A program made the position numbers and the translations under genes. Positions 7,881 to 16,868 of a DNA stretch of 64,000 nt are shown here, in pieces. The DNA is taken from positions 227,923 to 291,922 of the forward strand of contig CAZKGR010000001.1 of NCBI GenBank assembly GCA_964552465.1, given 5' to 3'. Every line of letters begins with the position of its first letter. Positions within the stretch are counted from its first letter, which is position 1. This DNA comes from BMS3BBIN04 sp964552465. GTDB taxonomy: Bacteria > Electryoneota > Electryoneia > Electryoneales > Electryoneaceae. The notes beneath the pieces were generated by a model, which ran no database searches, had not been told where the DNA came from, and worked only from the letters and a program-made list of their open reading frames with translations.

Positions 7881-9230
7881 TCAGGCGGGCGGGAAGGGAA
7901 GATTTTTGGGCATCATCCCTTTTGGGATGCCCCTCATCTTCTTCATACCACCCATCTTTTTCATCATTTTACGCATTTGTTCGAACTGGTTGAGCAGGCG
8001 GTTCACATCCTGTACCCGTGTGCCACTGCCTGCGGCGATCCTTTTCCGTCGGCTGCCGCGGATAATCCTCGGTTTCTGTCGCTCTTCCTTTGTCATCGAC
8101 AGAATGATCGCTTCTGTGCGCTTCATGTCGTTGGGGTCAATGTTGACGTCCTTCAGTGCCTTACCGGCTCCGGGGATCATCTTCAACAAGCCTTCCAACG
8201 GGCCCATTTTCTTGATTTGGCGAAGCTGCTTGAGGAAATCCTCAAGGTCAAACTGTTGCTTTTGCAGCTTCTCCGCAAGCTCGAGCGCTTCTTTCTCGTC
8301 GACGGCTTCCTGTGCCTTTTCGACGAGGGACACCACATCCCCGAATCCGAGAATGCGGTTTGCCATCCGTGTTGGATGAAATTCTTCAAACTCTTCAAGC
8401 TTTTCGCCGACACCCGCAAACCGTAGTGGGACACCGGTTACTTCGCGAATTGAAAGTGCAGCACCACCGCGAGCGTCACCGTCCAGTTTAGTCAGGATGA
8501 TACCTGACACACCGAGCTGATCAGCGAATGCTTTTGCCGAATTGACGGCGTCCTGACCAGTCATACCATCAGCGACGAACAGGATCTCTGACGGACGCAG
8601 TCGTGATTTGATCTCACGCAGCTCGTCCATCAACATTTCGTCAATGTGCAAACGGCCGGCGGTGTCAACGATCAGCGTGTCACGACCCTTGTTACGCGCA
8701 TCGTCACGCGCAGCAACAGCTGTTTCGACCGGGTTCTTGTGCTCACGTTGGGCGTAAACAGGCAATTCAACCTGGCTACCCACAACTTCGAGCTGGTCGA
8801 TAGCCGCTGGACGTTGAAGGTCGCATGCAGCGAGCATGGGACGCAACCCACGCTTCGTCAAATATTTTCCGAGCTTACCGGAGCTGGTAGTCTTACCAGA
8901 ACCCTGCAGACCGACCATCATGATTACTGTCGGGCTGTCCTTGCTCCGGCGCAAGGGTTCGAATGTCTGTCCGAGCAAATGGACGAGTTCATCATGGATG
9001 ATCTTGACCACCTGCTGGCCGGGCGTGACCGACTTGGTCACTTCCTGGCCGACAGCACGCTCTTCTACCTTCTTCAGGAACGACTTCGCAACCTTGAAGT
9101 TGACGTCCGCCTCGAGCAAGATGCGACGCACTTCACGCAGTGCGGCCTTGACATCTTCCTCGTTCAGCCGTCCACGGCCCTTGATCTTTACAAACAGGCC
9201 GTCGAGTTTTTCCTGAAGTTCACCAAACAT
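7881..9230 (-). CDS. ffh: Signal recognition particle protein Ffh (SRP54)
   Basis: Ffh binds signal peptides and SRP RNA and delivers ribosomes to FtsY for co-translational membrane insertion. The 449 residues show the N-helical domain, the G domain (GLQGSGKTTSSGKLGKYL, DTAGRLH, TKLDGDARGG) and a Met-rich M domain ending MRKMMKKMGGMKKMRGIPKG. The ATG at 9230 is immediately preceded, on the minus strand, by a CTC heptad array that offers an AGGA about 14 nt upstream. rpsP follows after 11 nt, completing the ffh-rpsP-rimM-trmD-rplS cluster. Confidence 0.97.
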   Translation of the reverse strand: MFGELQEKLDGLFVKIKGRGRLNEEDVKAALREVRRILLEADVNFKVAKSFLKKVEERAVGQEVTKSVTPGQQVVKIIHDELVHLLGQTFEPLRRSKDSPTVIMMVGLQGSGKTTSSGKLGKYLTKRGLRPMLAACDLQRPAAIDQLEVVGSQVELPVYAQREHKNPVETAVAARDDARNKGRDTLIVDTAGRLHIDEMLMDELREIKSRLRPSEILFVADGMTGQDAVNSAKAFADQLGVSGIILTKLDGDARGGAALSIREVTGVPLRFAGVGEKLEEFEEFHPTRMANRILGFGDVVSLVEKAQEAVDEKEALELAEKLQKQQFDLEDFLKQLRQIKKMGPLEGLLKMIPGAGKALKDVNIDPNDMKRTEAIILSMTKEERQKPRIIRGSRRKRIAAGSGTRVQDVNRLLNQFEQMRKMMKKMGGMKKMRGIPKGMMPKNLPFPPA

Positions 9231-9234
9231 TGTT

Positions 9235-9265
9235 CAGTCTTGAGTCCTGAGTCTTGAGTCCTGAG
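9235..9265 (-). repeat. Intergenic heptad (CTCARRA)n array upstream of ffh
   Basis: On the minus strand, units CTCAGGA and CTCAAGA alternate with an exact 7-nt period for about 4.5 units. The array fills the gap between the stop of the heptose adenylyltransferase gene (itself inside a CTCAGGA unit at 9299-9305) and the ffh start. It directly abuts the 28-nt hairpin at 9266-9293. Confidence 0.85.
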
Positions 9266-9293
9266 GGGGACACTTTGTCCTCAAAGTGTCCCC
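9266..9293. repeat. 28-nt hairpin, GGGGACACTTTG family
   Basis: A perfect inverted repeat: arm GGGGACACTTTG, loop TCCT, arm CAAAGTGTCCCC. The same 28-nt design recurs at 23617, 35129, 35170 and 44426. There is no T-run, so a simple intrinsic terminator is doubtful here, between two co-oriented genes. Confidence 0.9.
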
Positions 9294-9298
9294 ACAAC

Positions 9299-9784
9299 TC
9301 AGGACTTGCAGTACCGCTTAATAACTTCATCGATCACGTTGGTTGTCGAACGTCCTTCGACTGTCGGGACGATCACGACTCGTCCACCATATGCTTCGAC
9401 TACGTCTTTGCCAACCACATCTTCTGGTTGCCAGTCCCCGCCTTTGACGATGATGTCAGGCTTGATCTTCTCGATCAATTCCAGCGGCGTATCCTGGTCG
9501 AACAGGGTGACACGGTCAACTGACCGCAGCTCCGCCATCACACGAGCCCTATCCTGCTCCGGAACTACGGGGCGACTATCACCTTTCAGACGGCTAACGC
9601 TCGCGTCACTGTTCAATCCCAATATCAGCGCGTCACCGTAGTTTTGTGCAATGTTGAGCAGGATAACGTGCCCAGCGTGCAGAATGTCAAAGCAACCGTT
9701 TGTGAACACTACAGTCTTGCCTTGAGCCCGCAGTTGGTTACGCCATTTCAGCGCTTCTTTCCATGTGACTGTCACGTCGACCAT
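9299..9784 (-). CDS. rfaE2: D-beta-D-heptose 1-phosphate adenylyltransferase (single-domain)
   Basis: The enzyme transfers AMP from ATP to heptose 1-phosphate on the way to ADP-heptose for the LPS inner core. The 161 residues correspond to the C-terminal half of E. coli HldE. The nucleotidyltransferase motif FTNGCFDILHAGHV (28-41) holds the HxGH ATP site. KGGDWQPED and the GRSTTNVIDEV end (the conserved R-S/T-T-x-x-I switch) are family marks. The ATG is at 9784. The kinase half is a separate gene (10166-11152) with tRNA-Val between the two. Confidence 0.93.
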   Translation of the reverse strand: MVDVTVTWKEALKWRNQLRAQGKTVVFTNGCFDILHAGHVILLNIAQNYGDALILGLNSDASVSRLKGDSRPVVPEQDRARVMAELRSVDRVTLFDQDTPLELIEKIKPDIIVKGGDWQPEDVVGKDVVEAYGGRVVIVPTVEGRSTTNVIDEVIKRYCKS

Positions 9785-9838
9785 GTGTTGGATCTCTGTG
9801 GCTGTGCCTGTATTTGCGCCGTTCGGCCTTCACAGAAA

Positions 9839-9861
9839 GAAGGCCCCACTTTGGAGCCTTC
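9839..9861 (-). terminator. Probable intrinsic terminator after tRNA-Val
   Basis: Read on the minus strand, GAAGGCTCCA pairs with TGGGGCCTTC (10 bp with one G-T) around a 3-nt loop and is followed by TTTCT. It sits about 100 nt downstream of the tRNA 3' end, between it and the adenylyltransferase gene. The short T-run makes it moderate. Confidence 0.5.
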
Positions 9862-9959
9862 GCCGCTTCAAACCGTTGTTCTGATGAGGAATTACCGGAA
9901 CTCAGGTCATCCGAATCAAACGACACTCCCTCGGATCACAGACCCCTCACCAACGGGTG

Positions 9960-10033
9960 TGGGCGATACAAGAATCGAACTTGTGACCTCTGGTATGTGA
10001 GACCAGCGCTCTAACCAACTGAGCTAATCGCCC
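9960..10033 (-). tRNA. tRNA-Val (anticodon CAC)
   Basis: A full cloverleaf folds on the minus strand. The acceptor stem is GGGCGAT/ATCGCCC with discriminator A. The D-arm is GCTC-AGTTGGTTA-GAGC, the anticodon stem CTGGT/ACCAG with loop CTCACAT, giving anticodon CAC (reads GUG), and the T-arm ACAAG-TTCGATT-CTTGT. The 3' CCA is not encoded (CAC follows the discriminator), so a CCA-adding enzyme is needed. It lies between the two separated halves of the heptose kinase/adenylyltransferase pair. Confidence 0.95.
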
Positions 10034-10165
10034 GAAATGTAGTCCTGCAAACGCTTGTCGCAGATTACAGAACAGTCCTCTCCCCTCGCAGTTCAAGGCA
10101 ACGAATGTACGAAGCATCCTCATGCCACGCAACACGAGAGGGGGTCTGGCGAGTCCAGTCTCTAC

Positions 10166-11152
10166 TCAGCTATTCTCCCCGTTGAGCAGGTCTTCCGGCG
10201 TGATCGGAACGACGCCAACTCTCCCGACGACAACCTCAGCAGCTCTGGTCGCGAGACGGGCGGAGTTTTCCTTGTCCAGACCTGAGATCATGGCGAGTGT
10301 CATTGTGCTGATCACAGTGTCGCCCGCACCGGACACGTCTGAGATGCGACGGGGGCGTGTTGAAATGTGAACTGGCTTATCCTCTCCATCCAACAAAGTC
10401 ATGCCCTGCGAACCGCGTGTGATCAGAATGGAGTCAGCATCGAGCTTCTGCTTCAAGTCGCGGCATGCCTGCTCAACTTCAGCATTCTGGTTCAATTCCC
10501 TTTGCAAAGCATATTCCGCTTCGCGCAGGTTTGGCTTGAACAGAGTTGCGAGTTGATATTCAAAGAAATGGCTGGACTTGGGATCAACTGTGACGGGTAC
10601 TCTTTGTTCGCGCGCGAAAGTAATACTCTCACGAATCAGTGATGCAGTGAGCAATCCCTTGTTATAGTCCTGAAGAATAACCGCATCCGCGTCGGCAACA
10701 GCTTCCCGCATCCGTTCGGTGACTTGCGCCTGAATGTTAACCGCGGCTTCCCCACGCAGTTCCCGGTCCACACGCAACAGTTGTTGATTTCCAGCGATCA
10801 CGCGCGTTTTGACTGTCGTAGGACGATCATTTGCGAGAACAAGGCCATCTGGATTCGCCCCTTTTTCGATGAGCAGATCAACCAGTTCCTGCCCATTGGC
10901 ATCGTCACCAATCAAACCAATGGCATCGCATTTCGCTCCGAGGCTGGTCAGGTTTAGCACGACGTTACCCGCACCGCCGGGACGTTGCGCGTCTTCGTTC
11001 GCCTCGACAACGACAACCGGTGCTTCTGGACTGATACGCTGAACATCACCCCACACATAACGGTCGAGCATGAAATCGCCGATGACGACGACACGCTTGT
11101 CCCGCATGTTCTTGAGTGTGCGTTGTATCTTTTTCTGACTGAGATCCGACAT
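10166..11152 (-). CDS. rfaE1: D-glycero-beta-D-manno-heptose-7-phosphate kinase (single-domain)
   Basis: This PfkB-family sugar kinase phosphorylates heptose 7-phosphate at C1, preceding the adenylyltransferase step of ADP-heptose synthesis. The 328 residues equal the N-terminal half of HldE. GDFMLDRYVWGDVQRISPEAPV (around 27-48) is the HldE-specific substrate motif. GGAGNVVLNL is PfkB signature 1. VSGAGDTVISTMTLA near 274 is signature 2 with the catalytic Asp. The kinase start lies 6 nt after the acyltransferase stop on the same strand, so the two form an LPS-related operon. Confidence 0.95.
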   Translation of the reverse strand: MSDLSQKKIQRTLKNMRDKRVVVIGDFMLDRYVWGDVQRISPEAPVVVVEANEDAQRPGGAGNVVLNLTSLGAKCDAIGLIGDDANGQELVDLLIEKGANPDGLVLANDRPTTVKTRVIAGNQQLLRVDRELRGEAAVNIQAQVTERMREAVADADAVILQDYNKGLLTASLIRESITFAREQRVPVTVDPKSSHFFEYQLATLFKPNLREAEYALQRELNQNAEVEQACRDLKQKLDADSILITRGSQGMTLLDGEDKPVHISTRPRRISDVSGAGDTVISTMTLAMISGLDKENSARLATRAAEVVVGRVGVVPITPEDLLNGENS

Positions 11153-11157
11153 GAGGT

Positions 11158-12075
11158 CTACTCCACGTTCTCAGGCTTAGTTTTCCACCGTCTGTGCAGC
11201 CACAACCACTGTTCCGGGTGGCGACGGATAGCGGCTTCCTGACGGGCGGTCAGCTCACTGATCAAGCTGTAAATATCTGCCTCGCGATCACCAGTATTGG
11301 GTATGTCCACACCAGTAACATCGCAATGTATCTTTCCGTCTTTTTCGCGCCAGGTTTCCATACTCATCATGTGTGGACGACGCTTGACGGCAAATGTTCC
11401 CGCACCGCGAAACGTAGACGCCTGCCGTCCGAAGAACGGCACATATATACCGTCCTTGCGTGCGTCCTGATCGATCATGATCGCGACGATCCGGTTGCGG
11501 TTAAGCGCGTCGATGATGCCCTTGGCTGCATCCGTACGCTTTATGATTTCAATCCCAGCCGCTTCCCGATGAACATCGAGCAGGTCTTCGATCAACTGAT
11601 TGGATTGTTGCGCGACGATATAGGTTATCGGATAGCCCTTCCACGCTGCCCACGCGCCCGCGATCTCCCAGTTCCCAAGGTGGCTGCTGACAATCAAACC
11701 ACCTTTTCCGTCAGCGACTGCTTTATCGAGTTCGTCAACAGTGGTTCCATGCGCGACCATCCACTTGTCGAACGAGCCTCTCGTCAACACCGGAATTCGC
11801 GCCAATTCTGCAGCAACCGCGCCGAAATGAGCGTACACTTTGCGCACGGTACGTTTACGCCAGCGCAATGTGGAGTTTGGATAGGCGTGTTCAAGATTAT
11901 CCAGGGCGACATCCACCCTGATATGCAGCAGGTCATGGATGAGAACTGCGAAAATACTAGCCAGGCGTTGTGTCGTTCTATGTGGGAAGAATCGGAATAT
12001 CATCGCGAACAGTTTCGCGACCGCTTCTTCGATGATCTTCTGAAGGTCAGATTTGGGGTGCGCACCCATGCTCAT
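11158..12075 (-). CDS. Lipid A biosynthesis-type lysophospholipid acyltransferase (LpxL/HtrB family)
   Basis: These inner-membrane enzymes add secondary acyl chains to lipid A. The protein has a hydrophobic N-terminal helix, the catalytic HX4E motif SSHLGNWE and the downstream DQDARKDG.YVPFFGR.A signature. It ends with the HPEQWLWLHRRWKT signature typical of LpxL/HtrB proteins. The start is placed at the MSMGAH ATG (12075; 12069 is equally possible), giving about 305 residues. The open frame runs back to 12225, but the extra 50 residues show no family similarity and overlap the divergent TPR gene. The heptose kinase gene follows by 5 nt, supporting an LPS role. Confidence 0.85.
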   Translation of the reverse strand: MSMGAHPKSDLQKIIEEAVAKLFAMIFRFFPHRTTQRLASIFAVLIHDLLHIRVDVALDNLEHAYPNSTLRWRKRTVRKVYAHFGAVAAELARIPVLTRGSFDKWMVAHGTTVDELDKAVADGKGGLIVSSHLGNWEIAGAWAAWKGYPITYIVAQQSNQLIEDLLDVHREAAGIEIIKRTDAAKGIIDALNRNRIVAIMIDQDARKDGIYVPFFGRQASTFRGAGTFAVKRRPHMMSMETWREKDGKIHCDVTGVDIPNTGDREADIYSLISELTARQEAAIRRHPEQWLWLHRRWKTKPENVE

Positions 12076-12213
12076 GGTCCATGTTATCGCCTGCGCCGAT
12101 GTAAGATCAAACGTAGCAAAGGTAAGGGTCCGGGAACTCGCGTGAAGAGCCTGCCGTACAAGATGCGGAGTCGTTATACGTTGCAATCGTTGGCCACAGG
12201 TTGGTACACCTCC

Positions 12214-14232
12214 ATGCTTAAACATAGAACAAATCTACTTTTACTCCTGGTAAGCACAGCAATACTACTGTCCTTTGCTACCTTGGCACATGCTCAATCC
12301 AACCAATGGCAACCCTCCCAGAATCAGAACCCATTCAACTCTCAGGATACTCTGCGGCTTGATACACGCCCTACTCCTTCCCCAGCGCAAGGATGGCTCC
12401 AACCGAGTCCCAACTCGGATGAACAGGCACGAGTGAGGCAATTGCGGAATTTGCATAACACCGCCCGTCAGTTTGAATTCATGGGTCAAAATGATCGCGC
12501 GCTCGACATGTACTACCGCATTCTTGATCTCTACCCCACCGACAAACAGGCGTTTGATGGCATTCGTCGGAACTTGCAAGCGCTCGGACGGCACACTGAA
12601 GTAGAGGTGATGATCCGTGAACGTTTGCGTGATCCTGAATCGTGGGACGAACGTGCAAATCTGCTTGCCGAGCTTGGCGGTGCTTTATATGAATCCAATC
12701 GGTTGGCGGCTGCAGACTCAGCCTGGGCGCAGGCATTCGCCGTTGAACCAGTTTCTGAAGTGAATTTCCGGGAAGTTGCAAATGTTCAGATAAGTGTGCG
12801 ATTGCTGGATCGTGCGATTCAGACCTACAAGGACGCGCGAGAAACGTTGAATAACCCTTCAGCTTTTTCGATCAACCTGGCGAACCTGTACACGAGTCAG
12901 ATGAACTGGTCTTCGGCAGCTGGCGAATACTTGCGTGTACTGCGCGACAACAGCCGACGTGTGCACTATGTACGACGGGGACTGGCCAACTTCCCAAATC
13001 AACCTGCGGCCAATGATGCTGTGACAAAGGCAATTGAAGCGGAGTTGAATGAAACTCGCAGACATGAACCGTGGAACGGTCACCGTATCCAACTGAACGA
13101 ATTATTGATTGATCAGCGAACTAAAAATGGTGATTACGCTGGCGCTCTGGAAGCTGTGGCTAATCTGGATGCTCTCGAACATGCTGATGGTGACCGTCTG
13201 CTTGGTTTCGCATCCGAAACCCTTGAGGAAGGATTTGAGTCTGTCGCATCTGACGCGCTTGACTTAGCCGCAGAACGAATGAACGATCCGGAAGGTGTCG
13301 ATGTTATCAACCTCATGCGTGGTCAGGTAGCTGGTTCACATCAGGACTACATGATTGCGGATTCACTCTTCACAGTGGTCGTAGATGATCCTGCTTCTGT
13401 CAGGGTCGAACGTTCCGCGTTGATGAGTCGTGGTCTGATCAGATTGCAGCAGTTGGATCAGCCACATGAGTCGGTACAGGATTTTCGAACTGTTCGTGAG
13501 CTGGGTTGGCCGGATCGTGATCGACGTTTGGATTACTACGAAGCCCTGGGTCTGGTTCGGATTGACAGTCTGGATGCCGCGCTGATCCCGTTACTGCGAA
13601 ATATTCCGATTGAGCAAGATCCCGTTCGATCATACGGATTCGAGACACAGAAAGGTGTGATTGGTAACGCAGACTTGGTACACCTCGCGGCGCGAATCAT
13701 GTTATGGCTGGGAAACCGTGAAACATCTTCCGCCCTGCTCGATTCAGTCTTAACTCCGCCGGTGGGAGCACCAGCTGAGAACGAAACTTTGCTTCTGTTG
13801 CACCTGATTACCACGACTCAGGACACGTCTGCGTTGAGTCGGTACGCGGAAGCTGATCGCGCCCGATTCACTGGTCAGGATTCGCTGGCGTTATCCCTGA
13901 TGGATTCTCTCGCTTCAGATGAGAACATTCCAGAACAACTTTCGGTAGAAGCAGCGTACTCGGCAGCATTTCTCAAATTGGAGCTGCAGCAAAGCAGTCT
14001 TCCAATCGCAGAGTTCGCGAATATATACGGGCTTCATCCACGTGTGGAAGAAGCGTGGTATCGGCTCGGGCAGTGGTGGGAAGCGTCGGGTAATTCTGAA
14101 GAAGCGGCAATCGCCTATGAGATGGTGCTGCTGAATCATCCCGATGGTTTGATGCAAGCGCTCGCGCGATTACGGCTGGAAGAGCTGACATTCCAGCAGT
14201 TCCTCCCTGTCCCCGTTGAGGAGGATTCCTGA
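12214..14232 (+). CDS. Exported tetratricopeptide-repeat protein
   Basis: A signal peptide (MLKHRTNLLLLLV ... LAHA|QS) fixes the start at 12214; the frame is open upstream to 11194 but antisense to the acyltransferase gene. The 672-residue protein is helical throughout. TPR-like units are visible at about 70-110 (ARQFEFMGQNDRALDMYYRI), 175-215, and near the end (EAAIAYEMVLLNHPDG). It probably acts as a periplasmic or outer-membrane-facing scaffold. The specific partner cannot be deduced. It is transcribed divergently from the LPS operon and convergently with the LVIVD gene, and a strong terminator lies 43 nt after its stop. Confidence 0.75.
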   Translation: MLKHRTNLLLLLVSTAILLSFATLAHAQSNQWQPSQNQNPFNSQDTLRLDTRPTPSPAQGWLQPSPNSDEQARVRQLRNLHNTARQFEFMGQNDRALDMYYRILDLYPTDKQAFDGIRRNLQALGRHTEVEVMIRERLRDPESWDERANLLAELGGALYESNRLAAADSAWAQAFAVEPVSEVNFREVANVQISVRLLDRAIQTYKDARETLNNPSAFSINLANLYTSQMNWSSAAGEYLRVLRDNSRRVHYVRRGLANFPNQPAANDAVTKAIEAELNETRRHEPWNGHRIQLNELLIDQRTKNGDYAGALEAVANLDALEHADGDRLLGFASETLEEGFESVASDALDLAAERMNDPEGVDVINLMRGQVAGSHQDYMIADSLFTVVVDDPASVRVERSALMSRGLIRLQQLDQPHESVQDFRTVRELGWPDRDRRLDYYEALGLVRIDSLDAALIPLLRNIPIEQDPVRSYGFETQKGVIGNADLVHLAARIMLWLGNRETSSALLDSVLTPPVGAPAENETLLLLHLITTTQDTSALSRYAEADRARFTGQDSLALSLMDSLASDENIPEQLSVEAAYSAAFLKLELQQSSLPIAEFANIYGLHPRVEEAWYRLGQWWEASGNSEEAAIAYEMVLLNHPDGLMQALARLRLEELTFQQFLPVPVEEDS

Positions 14233-14274
14233 TCCTCTCGATCACTCATGTTGCATGGATTGATTCAAGTAGAT

Positions 14275-14310
14275 AGAGAAACAGCCTCGCAAACGCGGGG
14301 CTGTTTCTCT
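14275..14310. terminator. Bidirectional terminator between convergent genes
   Basis: Stem AGAGAAACAGCC...GGCTGTTTCTCT extends inward through (T)CGC/GCG(G) around a 3-4-nt loop. It is A-rich on the left and T-rich on the right, so it works on both strands between the TPR gene (+) and the LVIVD gene (-). Confidence 0.85.
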
Positions 14311-14346
14311 TATCTCGTATCTCTTATCTCATATCTCATATCTCTA
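14306..14346 (+). repeat. Heptad array (TCTCNTA)n
   Basis: Units TCTCTTA, TCTCGTA, TCTCTTA, TCTCATA, TCTCATA, TCTC keep a strict 7-nt period for nearly six units. They begin inside the right arm of the terminator at 14275-14310 and end 3 nt before the LVIVD stop codon. The shared CTC phase links it to the other heptad arrays in the window. Confidence 0.85.
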
Positions 14347-14348
14347 AG

Positions 14349-16868
14349 CTACCTGACCAGCATCACCTTCTGCGTATTGTTCAACTCACCCGGAACTTGT
14401 ACCTGGATGAAGTAGAGGCCGGACGCGAGATTCGAAGCGTCGAAGGTCAGATTATGCCGACCAGCGTTGAACTGCCCGTTTGCGATTTCGGTAACTTGTT
14501 GGCCAGTCACGTTGTAGACAACGATTTTGAGTTTGGATGATTCCGGCAATGCAACGCTGATCATTGTCGTCGAGTTGAACGGATTCGGATACGCTTTGGA
14601 TAGTCCGAAAACTGCTGGAAGCTCGGCTTCCTTCACTGTATCTGAATCGAATGCTGATTGATAATCCCACGCACTCCAGTCCGACGCTGTACCTCCTTCT
14701 GCGGCCACGACTTCGAACGAGAACTCGCCCTCTCCAACCACAGTCTGCGGGAATTGTCCGGCGTTCATGTGATAGGTGTATATACCGACCGGTGCGTTCA
14801 ACGGAACCGACTGGCCAATAGCATCTGCCTGGATCACCGTGTTGGGGGTCATCGGGAAGTTGTTGATCCGCCATATCGGACCGTATGGGTTGCCGTTTGG
14901 AAGATCAACATGGGTCCAGATATCCACGTTGTAAGGCGATGGCAAATTGCTGGTCACTAGCGCAGCATACTCAAAGCTGCCGCCTTGTGGTACGATGAGC
15001 TGATCAGCGGCTATTAGCTCAATCTCGATCAGCTGAGGAGGACCGTTTATTGCATCGCTGACATCGAAAATGCTGAAAGATGTTGCATCCGCCACGTAGG
15101 CATAGTTGTCCACTGCGACAACACCCCATGTCGCTCCATCTGTATTGTAGTAACCTGTTTCCACAGGCGTAGTTGGATCGTCAACATCAATCACCCGCAA
15201 ACCACCGTGGCGGTCAGCCACGTACGCGATTCGATTCACCGCCATGACACTATTGGCATAATCGGGCGTATCGTACTCGCCGACTACCTCTGGTTGGGTA
15301 AAATCACTGATATCAACGACAGTTAAGCCCAGATCACTATCCGCTACATAGGCATAATCTCCTTCCACCGAGACACCCACGCCATAATCACGCGCTACGC
15401 ACCAGCCAACTTGTGTAGGATTAGATGGATCACTGATATCTAGGATTCTCAAACCAGGCTGCCCGGATGCAACAAACAAATGCGCCCCGACCACGGTCAG
15501 ATCAAATGCATGATCTACGTAAAAGCCAACTTCTACGGGTGCTGTTGGATTACTGATATCAAATACCCGTATGATATCATGTATTGCTAAATAGGCGTAT
15601 CCGTCCGCCACGGCGACTTCCCATACGTTGTCATCCCAAATGGATCCGACTACTACGGGTGCGGTTGGATCGCTGACATCGATGACACTCACTCCGTTGT
15701 TGGATGTAGTCTGGTAAACGAAACCACCAGCCACGCATATATCCCAATTTTGATCTTGTGTAGGACATGAACCTACCTCGATTGGATTTGCCGGATCGCT
15801 GATATCTACCACCCGCAGGACATTTTCACCATTTCCTGCATATGCAAAGCTACCTTCCACTGCTACACCACACATAAGTCCATTTGTGTCGTAAGAACCA
15901 ATTTCGGTGGGTACTGCTGGATCATCAACGCTGAAGATCCGCAATCCGCCATCGTAGTCAGCCACATACGCAAGTCCCTCTGCAACGGCGACCTTTTTAG
16001 CATAGTCAGATGTGACAACCTCGCCGACTACTTCTGGCAGGGCAGGATCGCTTATGTCTATCACTTTCAGTCCAGCATCATTGCAAGTCACATATGCATA
16101 ATTACCCGACAAGTCGACTCCCAAAGCCTTCCCCGGCATCCAAACCATTCCAACATCAAAAGGTGCTGTTGGATCGTTCACATCGATCACGTGGAATCCT
16201 TGCTCATCCTCCGCCAGGTAGGCATAACCAGCTTCGACAACTATTCCGTAAACGATGTCTGGTACAATGAAATTACTCACTAGCGTAGGTATACGTGGAT
16301 CGGTGATGATATCATAGATTTTTAGTCTACCCAAATCTCCGACGAAGGCATAACCATCCCTAACGTCAATGGAATAAGCAACCCCAATGGTATTGCTGGT
16401 TCCGACCTCAATTGGCGCCGTCGGATCACTGATGTCTACCGCCAGCAATTCGCCGCCCCATCCAGTGATGTATGCATAGTTACCCTCAACAGCCACGCAT
16501 TCTGGCCAGCTGGAAGTTTCAAGAAATCCAACTTCATGTGGATCGGATGGATCGCTTATATCAATAATCCGTAGCGCTTTTTCCCAGTCCGCTATGTAGG
16601 CGTAGTTGCCCTGCACATCCACAGCCTCAGCATCATCGGGCGTCTGACAGTAGCCGACTTCGATTGGTGTTTCAGGATCACTGATATCCAGGATTCGCAG
16701 ACCCGAGTAGCCTGCCGCGACATAGGCATAGTCTCCAATAACCTTGACATCATCTGCCACGTCCCAATTTTCGTAGAGTGATCCAACGAGGCTGACATTC
16801 AGGCTGTCCTGTGCATTAGCAGCAATACACAGACAGATGATGAGCACAACAACGGATATTATTCGCAT
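14349..16868 (-). CDS. Secreted LVIVD-repeat beta-propeller protein with type-A sorting domain
   Basis: The 839 residues begin with a signal peptide (MRIISVVVLIICLCIAANA|QD). A GAGGGGGA ribosome site precedes the ATG. About 14 units of ~42 residues follow (G.YAYVAD...GLRVIDISDP..P.EVG), the LVIVD repeat thought to form beta-propellers on the surface. Residues ~623-733 form the Ig-like module shared with four other proteins in this window (VDLPNGNPYGP). Residues 759-839 are the sorting domain (AYPNPFNSTT to KVMLVR). The protein is expected to cross the outer membrane by a type IX-like route and be surface-attached or released. The ligand is unknown. The nucleotide repeats make it prone to assembly error. 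Confidence 0.85.
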   Translation of the reverse strand: MRIISVVVLIICLCIAANAQDSLNVSLVGSLYENWDVADDVKVIGDYAYVAAGYSGLRILDISDPETPIEVGYCQTPDDAEAVDVQGNYAYIADWEKALRIIDISDPSDPHEVGFLETSSWPECVAVEGNYAYITGWGGELLAVDISDPTAPIEVGTSNTIGVAYSIDVRDGYAFVGDLGRLKIYDIITDPRIPTLVSNFIVPDIVYGIVVEAGYAYLAEDEQGFHVIDVNDPTAPFDVGMVWMPGKALGVDLSGNYAYVTCNDAGLKVIDISDPALPEVVGEVVTSDYAKKVAVAEGLAYVADYDGGLRIFSVDDPAVPTEIGSYDTNGLMCGVAVEGSFAYAGNGENVLRVVDISDPANPIEVGSCPTQDQNWDICVAGGFVYQTTSNNGVSVIDVSDPTAPVVVGSIWDDNVWEVAVADGYAYLAIHDIIRVFDISNPTAPVEVGFYVDHAFDLTVVGAHLFVASGQPGLRILDISDPSNPTQVGWCVARDYGVGVSVEGDYAYVADSDLGLTVVDISDFTQPEVVGEYDTPDYANSVMAVNRIAYVADRHGGLRVIDVDDPTTPVETGYYNTDGATWGVVAVDNYAYVADATSFSIFDVSDAINGPPQLIEIELIAADQLIVPQGGSFEYAALVTSNLPSPYNVDIWTHVDLPNGNPYGPIWRINNFPMTPNTVIQADAIGQSVPLNAPVGIYTYHMNAGQFPQTVVGEGEFSFEVVAAEGGTASDWSAWDYQSAFDSDTVKEAELPAVFGLSKAYPNPFNSTTMISVALPESSKLKIVVYNVTGQQVTEIANGQFNAGRHNLTFDASNLASGLYFIQVQVPGELNNTQKVMLVR

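Noticed and set aside
11194..12213. A 340-codon N-terminal extension of the TPR protein frame
   Set aside because: It is antisense to the well supported acyltransferase gene, and a clear signal peptide begins at 12214.
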